A DNA stretch of 64,000 nt, from NCBI GenBank assembly GCA_964030785.1, contig OZ034971.1, forward strand, positions 19,156,365 to 19,220,364, in the 5' to 3' direction. Made by a program: the position numbers and the translations under genes. Numbering within the stretch: position 1 is the first letter of the stretch; each line of letters opens with the position of its first letter. The DNA is from Siderastrea siderea (taxonomy: Eukaryota > Cnidaria > Anthozoa > Scleractinia > Rhizangiidae). Below are positions 57,380-64,000 of the stretch, piece by piece. Under the pieces are notes generated by a model. It was not told the origin of the DNA. It did no database searches and saw only the letters and a list, made by a program, of their open reading frames with translations.

Positions 57380-58140
57380 TTCTCAAGATTTTGATAGCAA
57401 ATTCACTGCAGAAAAGTTGATTCAACTCACTGTTAACGATTGACTCTGTTTCAACCTTCAACAAGGAAACTAAGCCTGTACGGCTCGTTCGATAAACAAA
57501 AAGTAATATGTTGAACGGGAGTAGTTCTTTAAAAATACAAAATATTGAGCCAATCACTTTTGTATGAAACAATAATTACAAATTTTTGTTCGTAATCTTC
57601 TAGAGATTAAATGAGTTTGAAGAAAAGTTGAAAAAAGTAGCTGTTAGCGCGAGAGAACAAGTTCAGTGTTGCTTTGTTTGCTAAAGGTCTGCGTGCACTA
57701 TGGTAATAGGTGTTATTTTGAAAAGATAGTTCACTTTTCTACTTTTATGTTTGCCCTGCTCTAATTGAAGTCTACTTAGTGCTCACTTAATTTGATTCTA
57801 TAACCAGCTACACACATACAAGAGGACGATTTTAAGTTTTTCATCAAGCAGTTTGGTCAGGGTTTCTCATCACTACTCTCCGATACACAAAGAAGTTTTC
57901 GCTTTCCTCCAAAATATCAGTTTTAAACAATATTTTCTGCCAGTGAAATAAATTTTATTCTACGTAGCTACTAAAAGATTTACCTTAAAAGCCAAACAGT
58001 TAATTACCTGGAAAAGGTTGAGGTTGACTTCAGTTTACCGTACGTCCTTTCGTTTACTCCTTTTGAAAACGAAATGTCGCCCCACAACGTTGCGTGTGTA
58101 AGTTAAAAAGGAGCTTGTTGTTCTTAATTAGCAAGCAATA

Positions 58141-58200
58141 TTTCCGAGAAAAATTACGTCAGCATATAATTATGCTTATTTGTCTCTTTTTCTCGGAAAG
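58141..58200. repeat. Hairpin copy 2, ACGTCAGC loop
   Basis: TTTCCGAGAAAAATTACGTC pairs through TTTCCGAGAAAAA with TTTTTCTCGGAAA at the right end. It lies upstream of the SMP gene. Confidence 0.75.
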
Positions 58201-58410
58201 ACCCTTCCATCTGCAATAAAGCACGAGTTCGGATGAAAACCGTTTTATTTTTCTTGAATAACTAAATCAGAAGAAACAATTGAATTTAACCTGGAACAAC
58301 AGGAAATGCATTGTTTTATGGAGGTTTTTAGTTAGCGTTTCGACACTGTACCTTTGCCTCACACCTGTGATTTATCAATAAGGTGTTTGTTGGTTTAATA
58401 CTACCATGAA

Positions 58411-58466
58411 GTTTTCCAAGAAAATCACGTCAGCGTAAACTGAAAATGTGATTTTTCTTGGAAAAC
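58411..58466. repeat. Hairpin copy 3, ACGTCAGC loop
   Basis: GTTTTCCAAGAAAATCAC pairs with GTGATTTTTCTTGGAAAAC, leaving a loop with GTCAGC. Relative to copy 2 the stem changes CGAG to CAAG and CTCG to CTTG on opposite arms, preserving pairing. Confidence 0.8.
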
Positions 58467-58837
58467 TCTTTGACCACCAGAAATAAGACAAACACGTCCG
58501 GCAGGGATCACTCATGTCCAATACACCCGAACTGAATCGGACCGACTGTAGGCACAGACGACCGGACTCAGCGGAAGTCAGGTCGCGAAATTTGTTACGC
58601 CTTACCGGAAGTAGAATTCTAGCGGGGATATGGGAAGAAGAGAGACCCTGGGAACGAGGTGGACCGGAAGTTAGCTAACGGAGGTCCAGGGTACCGAATG
58701 TTGGCGAACCGTCACGGCCCGAGACGGACCGTCACGACCTGTCATAGCAAAACTTGACCCGATTCACCGGAAGTCAGTTCGTGAACAAAAGCTTAACACG
58801 AAGCAAACGGAGGAAAATGGCAACCAAATGACATACA

Positions 58838-59458
58838 TGTATACCTCGTTCTAAGCGTCAGACGAGTAATGGACACGCTTATCAATATGAACAGAGGAAT
58901 GACAAAACTGTGCATGCATGTATACCTCCTTCTAAGCGTCAGACGATCAATGGAGACGCATATTCAAACATACTGTTCAAACGCAAGCAGACGAAAAGCA
59001 ATTTTACACGCGTATGTTTACATCGTTCTAAACGTCAGACAAACAATGGAGACGCTTGTAAACTCAAGCAGACGAAAAACAAAAGTACGTGTGCATGTTT
59101 ACCGCGTTCTAAGAGTCAGACGAGCAATGGAGACGCATATTCAAACGCAAGCAGGCGAAAAACAAACCTACACCTGCATGTATATCTCGTTCTAGCGTCA
59201 GACGAGCAGTCAGACGAGCAATGTAGACGCTTGCAAACTTAAACAGACGAAAAAACAAAGCGACACATGCATGTATACCTCGTTCTAAGCGTCAGAAGAA
59301 CGATGGAGACGCTTATAAATGCAAGCAGACGGGAAAAAAAAAACTACACTGCATGTATACCTCGTTCTAAGCATCAGATGAGCAATGGAGACGCGCTTGA
59401 AACTCAAGCAGACGAAAAACTAAACTACACGTGCATGTATACCTCGTTCTAAGCGTTA
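58838..59458 (+). repeat. Tandem array of ~81-96-bp units, eight copies
   Basis: The landmark TATACCTCGTTCTAAGCGTC starts at 58840, 58921, 59017, 59098, 59181, 59274, 59356 and 59438. Units also share CAGACGAGCAATGGAGACGC and CAAGCAGACGAAAAAC. Most spacings are 81-83; the longer ones reflect small internal duplications. Open frames across it are by-products. Confidence 0.92.
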
Positions 59459-59568
59459 CTAGACCGGTAATCCACACGCCAGAAGAGTGTGATAAGTGCT
59501 AAATCGGAGAATGGTATAATAGGAGTTGTGATCCATAATTTTTCTGATTCTCCGACTATTTCGATTGT

Positions 59569-59865
59569 TTAAACGTAAGGCACGAATGAAAGTCGCAACA
59601 CACCGGTTAGGATTTTCACTTTTTAAAGGAAAACGCGCGAACCGAAGCGGAAAACGCAAACGAACATGCCCCTTATGCTTCATTCTTTAAACGTGAGGCG
59701 GGAATGAAAATTGCAACGTATCAATTTATCAATTTCCCTCTTTAGGAACTGAAAACACACGAGCCGAAGTGGGAAACGCAAATGAACATACGAATGCGAA
59801 CAACGAAGAGATAAAGGCAGGAATGCTTTGTTCTTAAACGTGAGCCGGGGATGAAAATCGCAAGC
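59569..59865 (+). repeat. Tandem repeat, three units of ~115-147 bp
   Basis: TTTAAACGTGAGGCGGGAAT and its variants occur at about 59569, 59684 and 59832, each followed by GAAAATTGCAA or GAAAATCGCAA. GAACCGAAG/GAGCCGAAG and GGAAACGCAAA recur within the units. Confidence 0.75.
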
Positions 59866-60160
59866 GGGGAATTCATAATACCCAGTTCACTTCAAAGACT
59901 GCTCCTAAAGTCGTCGAAATTTGCATAACAACAACTCAGCTGTTCAACAGAAACTCGTTAAGCGTGTGCAATGAAAGAAGACGGCCTGATATTTCCCGTT
60001 CTTTAAGCGCGCCATGCGAGAAAGGTGAAAATCTGACAGTTTCAACAATCAGACCGATTGGAGTCTTGTTACAAGAAGACGTAAAAACGCAAACTACAGT
60101 ATTAGATTTGCGCAATTGGAAAAATTGGACGAATTGTACAATCGCAGACTTGTTATCATG

Positions 60161-60757
60161 TTTTAAAACCTTCATTAAAAACCTCTTCGCCCCGCGTAAG
60201 AGCTATCGCCCCGGCGGATCTCCATGTTTACTAATGCTAAAAGATTTTTACTATGCAACAGCCATTAACGAGCTCCTAATCACAAGCGCATTACAAAGCG
60301 ACGGAAAAACATTTACAACTTTAACTTTGCTTTTTCCCGCGTGAAAAGTGCTGCGAGGATGCTGTCATATTGCGTAACTGTTGGTTTCTACACAATGGGC
60401 CATTCAAGCGAAAAATTTCTCGCACCTCGTCGGATCAAACTTATCCGAGTCTTTCAGCGTCTATTAGTGGCAAACTACAAAACAGGCTTGAATGGTCTAT
60501 TGTGTAGAATTCAACATTGATTCAATTTGACAGCGTCCTTGTAGCGCTTATCATGCAAAAAAGTTAAGACGCTTTAACTAACAAAGTTAAATTTATAAGT
60601 GTTTTCGCTGTTTTTTCGAGCGCTTCTCTTTATTTGATTGTATACATGTATGGTTGTTGAATAGTCAAGAAACCCGTTAGCAGTCATTGGACGTAGAGAT
60701 CCGCCGGGGCGGTAGCGCTTACGCGGGCTAGAGGTTTTTTTCGATGAAAGTTTTAAG
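60161..60757. repeat. Large imperfect palindrome at centre of the foldback
   Basis: Outer arms (60161-60225 and 60692-60757) pair through AACCTCT, CGCGTAAG and GCCCCGGCGGATCTC. Inner arms pair through TTCTACACAATGGGCCATTC (60386-60409) and its complement at 60486-60509. GGA.GCTGTCA-type text links the two. The centre is near 60450. The 126-codon frame at 59964-60344 overlaps the left arm and is not called. Confidence 0.85.
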
Positions 60758-60835
60758 TCCTCAGGTCCTCAGCTTTTACGTTCGCGCTTTTAGAGATCAC
60801 CTTAACTAGAGATGCAAAATTTTGGAGCGAAGCGA

Positions 60836-61010
60836 AGCGGATTCGCTCTGACGAAGGGCTAACGCTCGAAGCGTCAGCTTTCAATCTCTTTACGGTGGCC
60901 AATTTACCTTATCAACTCAGTTGATAAATCCAAAATTTTGTGTTTCACGTCCCCACCGACGCAGCACCACAGTCTCTTTAGAAACTAACCCCCTTGTTAG
61001 TCTAGAAATG
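60836..61010 (+). mobile_element. Penelope-like element terminal fragment
   Basis: The segment contains CTGACGAAGGGCTAACGCTC, TTTACGGTGGCCAATTTACC, ATCAACTCAGTTGATAA, ACCGACGCAGCACCACAGT and TTTAGAAACTAACCCCC, a terminal sequence I associate with Penelope-like elements of cnidarians and other animals. The assignment is from pattern memory. No reverse transcriptase is present here. Confidence 0.55.
60845..60878 (+). ncRNA. Degenerate hammerhead ribozyme-like motif
   Basis: GCT-CTGACGA-A-GGGC-TAAC-GCTC-GAA-GCGTC-AGC: the order CUGANGA, a four-pair stem II with a UAAC loop, then GAA and an end that pairs GCT with AGC as stem I. A bulged A follows CUGACGA and the expected GAAA is GAAG, so it is likely inactive. 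Confidence 0.35.
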
Positions 61011-61039
61011 TTTGGAAGGAATAAAGTTCGCTCTTGCTA

Positions 61040-62070
61040 TATTTTTCTCGCGCGAGATGACTTCCGATGAGACGGGCAGCATTTTGCTAGGCGCGTCGTG
61101 TCCACCCGTGTGCGATCGACTCGGTCCGCCGACATTTCTACCCTCTCTGAAGCCGCCCAGCATATTTCTCTAAGTCTCTCGCGGACTGACTTCCGGTTTG
61201 TCGGGTAGCTTTTTGTTAGATGGGTCGCGACAGCCCGTGTCCGATCGACTCGGTCCGCCGACATTTCAACCCTCTCTGAAGTCCACCCGCCATGTTTTTT
61301 TTAAGTCTCTTGCGAACTGACTTCCGGTTTGTCGGGTCGCCTCTTTTTAGACGGGTCGTGACGGCCCGTGTCCGATCGACTCGGTCCGCCGACATTTCTA
61401 CCCTCTCTGAAGCCGACCTGCCATATTCTCACGGACTGACTTCCGGTTTGTCGGGTAGCGTTTTGTTAGATGGGTCGTGACGGCCCTTTTCCGATCGACT
61501 CGGTCTGCCGACATTTCTACCCTGCCTGAAGCCCATCTGCGATATTTTCTTAAGTCTCTCGCGAACTGACTTCCCCTTTGTCGGGTCGCGTTTTGTTAGA
61601 CGGGTCGTGACGGCCCGTGTCCGATCAACTCGGTCCGCCGACATTTCTACCCTCTCTGAAGCCTCTCTTTGTCGGGTAGCTTTTTGTTCGATGGGTCGTG
61701 ACGTCCTGTGTCCGATCGACTCGGTCCGCCGACATTTCTACCCTCTCTGAAGCCCATCTGCCCTATTTTTCTAAGTGTCTCGCGAACTGACTTCTCCTTT
61801 GTCGGGTCGCGTTTTGTTCGACGGGTCGTGACGGCCCGTGTCCGATCGAGTCGGTCCGCCGACATTTCTACCCTCTCTGAAGCCCATCTGTCATATTTTT
61901 CTAAGTCTCTCGCGAACTGACTTCCCCTTTGTCGGGTCGCGTTTTGTTCGACGGGTCATGACGGCCTGTGTCCGATCGACTCAGTTCGCCGACATTTCTA
62001 CCCTCTCTGAAGCCCACCTGCCTTTTTTTTTCTAAGTCTCTCGCTAACTGACTTCCCCTTAAGACGGACC
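61040..62070 (-). repeat. Satellite-like array, ~130-bp units, eight copies
   Basis: The landmark GGTCCGCCGACATTTCTACC recurs with GACATT at about 61131, 61260, 61391, 61510, 61640, 61731, 61861 and 61991. Spacings are 119-131 with one 91-bp unit that lost about 40 bp. Each unit also has CCGTGTCCGATCGACTCGG, GACTTCCGGTTTGTCGGGT and TAAGTCTCTCGCG. Two divergent units follow to 62218. Open frames repeating MSADRVDRTRAV on the minus strand come from the array. Confidence 0.92.
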
Positions 62071-62221
62071 GTGCACTGGCTCAGTCGGTCCGACTCAGTT
62101 TGGGTATATTGCCAAAAGACCCACATGACCTATTTCTAAGTCTCTCACGACATGACTTCCGATAAGACGGACCGTGCACTGCGTTAGTCGGTCCGAATCA
62201 GTTTGGGTGTATTGGACAACC

Positions 62222-62560
62222 CTCAAAGTCTGTTGCTTCACACCCTTCCTTGATGAGTGGAAACTGTAAATTTACAAGAGCGGCACACAGTTGAAAAAGA
62301 ATGTCTGCCTAACAGCGTAGGTAGTAGGGAACGAAACTTAATATTTTAAAATCTTTTAACCTAGCGTTTACCCTCTCTACATGGATCCTTGCTCTGGCAA
62401 TCGATTTTGTGGCCTTTGCCTCACTTTCTGTAAATACACATTATTCAGAAAGGGTGGTATGTTAAGAGAAACACCATTTGCAGAATATCTTGAATTAGAA
62501 AACCCTTGTCTGCCATAATCATATCCCCAGGCATAAAATGATTCTATAATCCCGACTGCT
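62222..62560 (-). pseudogene. DDE_Tnp_4 transposase C-terminal relic
   Basis: On the minus strand, three frames in succession read DMIMADKGFLIQDIL, NGVSLNIPPFLN and then TESEAKATKSIARARIHVER followed by VNARLKDFKIL, S.VPYYLRC, ADILFQLCAALVNLQ and PLI. This is the end of a DDE_Tnp_4 (IS5/Harbinger-like, often THAP- or zinc-finger-fused) transposase, with the RIHVER signature. At least two frameshifts and one stop show it is dead. It begins where the foldback element ends. Confidence 0.75.
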
Positions 62561-62619
62561 GTACAATAGCCTTATCAGAAATTGCACCAGGGTACAACTT
62601 GCACTGTAAATTCAAAAGA

Positions 62620-62900
62620 GCTGTTTCAGCCCCAAAGTGCCGATTCAGCCCTTTGGCCCCTGTAGCTGTTTTGGCCCCTTGTGGGGCTATTTCGGAGAAT
62701 TGGTCTGAATCGATCCCATTTAAAACCATTTCAGCCCCACCAAAAACCGAATCAGTCCACTTGTAGAAATCAATTTAGCCCTTAGGTATAGTTCGGCCCT
62801 TACACAAAACTGTTTTGACCCAAACTGTTAGGGCAATTTCGGGTAAACCCGATTAGGGTCATTTTATCCCGAAATGGCCCTCAATTTAGGAGCCATTTTG
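62620..62900. repeat. Degenerate TTTCAGCCC repeat patch
   Basis: TTCAGCCC, TTTGGCCC, TTTAGCCC, TTCGGCCC and TTTGACCC recur at roughly 15-30-bp spacing. They alternate with complements such as GGGGCTATTTCGG, so the patch can form many small hairpins. No gene is visible. Confidence 0.65.
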
Positions 62901-63295
62901 GTACTTGACCGAACTGAATCAGCAGTTGGACAATCACCGGCGAGTTTACTCTTGGCTGCTGTAGCATTTATTAATTTTGTCAAGTTAAATCTTTCTTTCA
63001 AACTCGTGCATTTTGTTATATCACTGTTGATATGAAACGCACGAAACTGAGAGACTGACACTGGACTGAAAATGAGTTGTCAGTGAGATTATTCTATGAA
63101 ATCATTTTTCGAATTATTCTTTTTCTCTTTTGGTATTCATCCTGACTCTAACTGACACCGAAACAGTAAATCAATGCGTTAATCACTTACGAAATCGCTC
63201 TAAATGTATACAGAAAAACTTGAAGGACAGGAAAATGAATAAACAGAATGAATACGTGAAAGAGTGATATATGTGCGGAGAAAAGAACTCATAAA

Positions 63296-63354
63296 AAAAA
63301 ATCTGAGTTTCAGATGGGATTCGAACCCACGACCTTCCGTACAATAGGACCTCG
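63296..63354 (-). repeat. tRNA-derived SINE fragment
   Basis: On the minus strand, GGTCGTGGGTTCGAATCCCA has a perfect B-box (GGTTCGAATCC) and T-arm, preceded by CGGAAG and followed by TCTGAAACTCAGA and a T-run. No A-box or acceptor stem partner is visible, so it is not a functional tRNA gene. Confidence 0.6.
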
Positions 63355-63808
63355 AAATATTTATACGAGAGATATACGACATAAAGTGGTTATTTTATTT
63401 TATTCGATGTTATTTTTGTTATTATTAGAAACGTTGGTATAACAAGAAAGTTTTCTTTGATCGATTTTCCCTGCTTTGATATCCCGCGAAAACTGGGCTC
63501 ACCAGACTGGCCGAGGAGACTTGGGTACTAATTGAGCATGCGCACACGTACATTCCCAAGCCACTGTTCGGTTTTTGGCGCCCGCTAGCGCCCGCTACCA
63601 ACGGTTCGCGTGGTACTCAGAGATAAATTGACTCGTTTTGAAAAGATTTAGCGGATAAATTATATCTTCTCATCGCTTTACAATCTCTGAACAGTTGTAT
63701 GTAACCCTTTCACAACGTACATTATGTCTACGGCTGCCACTCGTAGTGTTCTCCTGAGCGTCTTCGAGTAACGGTTTTAATTTGGCCGCCACATTTCTCG
63801 CTGATTCA

Positions 63809-63863
63809 ATGATTGCAGTGATTGCTATCTGCTTAGTCTGCTGTAATTTCGTAGATTACGGAG
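63809..63863 (+). CDS. Possible first exon of a secreted protein (3' beyond window)
   Basis: ATG opens MIAVIAICLVCCNFVDYG and the exon ends at GGAG|GTAAGT, a consensus donor, in phase 1. The hydrophobic stretch would make a signal peptide. The preceding 250 bp are GC-richer and contain CGCCCGCTAGCGCCCGC, compatible with a promoter region. The rest of the gene would lie to the right of the window, so this cannot be confirmed here. Confidence 0.4.
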
Positions 63864-64000
63864 GTAAGTTTAGAGTAAAATGTATTTTAAATAATTCCCG
63901 TCGCTGGACACAAAAAGGGTTGATTGGCATGTTTACTTACAATTAAACATTGGACGAAAAGCCTAGGCCATTTAATATTAACCACAGCATGAGCATTCAG

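Larger units (their letters stand above)
58515..62218. mobile_element. Foldback-like composite element, ~3.7 kb
   Basis: The left end starts TGTCCAATACACCCGAACTG and the right end is the complement of TGTCCAATACACCCAAACTG. Similarity continues inward for about 270 bp through TCGGACCGACT, CGGAAGTCA and CGTCACGACC, where the left arm resembles inverted units of the right-hand tandem array. The centre (60161-60757) is another long imperfect palindrome. The body consists of tandem arrays and carries no convincing transposase. This resembles Foldback/Galileo-type elements, whose long inverted ends are built from tandem repeats. No clean target duplication was found (CTCA is the only obvious shared flank). 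The right end abuts a broken transposase. Confidence 0.6.

Noticed and set aside
59964..60344. 126-codon open frame inside the foldback element
   Set aside because: It overlaps the left arm of the central palindrome and has no recognisable motif. Its length is compatible with chance in GC-richer repeat sequence.
61037..61865. Repeated minus-strand frames reading MSADRVDRTRAV
   Set aside because: They are translations of the 130-bp array. Frames are broken by units of non-triplet length, so no single protein is implied.
58838..62070. Array regularity reminiscent of CRISPR
   Set aside because: Units are 81-130 bp and diverge across their whole length, with no short exact repeats separated by unique spacers. 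The context is eukaryotic.
63296..63354. Functional tRNA gene
   Set aside because: Only the T-arm and B-box are present. No A-box, D-arm or acceptor pairing can be drawn, so it is listed as a SINE fragment.

Overview
The window looks like nuclear DNA of an anthozoan cnidarian, most likely a stony coral. This is inferred from intron-rich genes, AT-rich introns with GT..AG borders, DUF229 and DUF4062-NACHT-WD40 genes in duplicated sets, and a dense load of MITEs, hAT, Harbinger and Penelope-like fragments. No species can be named from the sequence alone.

Layout. 0-11 kb: two tandem plus-strand genes for DUF229 (alkaline-phosphatase/sulfatase-fold) proteins. The first is cut by the window edge. 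The second can be assembled from three exons as a type II membrane protein with an Asp/His-rich stalk. 11-26 kb: minus-strand gene A, a DUF4062-NACHT-WD40 STAND protein, recovered as 11 in-frame exons (exons 2-12). 26-41 kb: a repeat-rich spacer holding an unlisted three-exon gene for a small secreted coiled-coil protein (32530-34864). 41-54.4 kb: plus-strand gene B, a 12-exon paralogue of A (1557 aa) with the same intron positions and phases. 54-58.5 kb: direct duplications, three similar hairpins and a 58-aa minus-strand gene with a seed-maturation-protein (SMP/LEA-like) motif. 58.5-62.2 kb: a large foldback-like structure built of four tandem-array families, with inverted ends and an inverted centre. 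62.2-64 kb: a broken DDE_Tnp_4 transposase, a tRNA-derived SINE piece and a possible first exon of a secreted protein.

The core of the locus is the divergent (head-to-head) pair A and B, which face away from each other across about 15.6 kb. Their coding exons are conserved almost base for base in length, whereas most introns of A have grown, several by transposon insertion. Each protein has an N-terminal DUF4062 domain, a NACHT ATPase with Walker A and B motifs and about 14 WD40 repeats (probably two seven-bladed propellers). That is the build of a STAND signalling switch with a propeller sensor. An immune or stress-sensing role is inference. All exon models come from reading frame, splice consensus and A/B comparison, with no transcript evidence.
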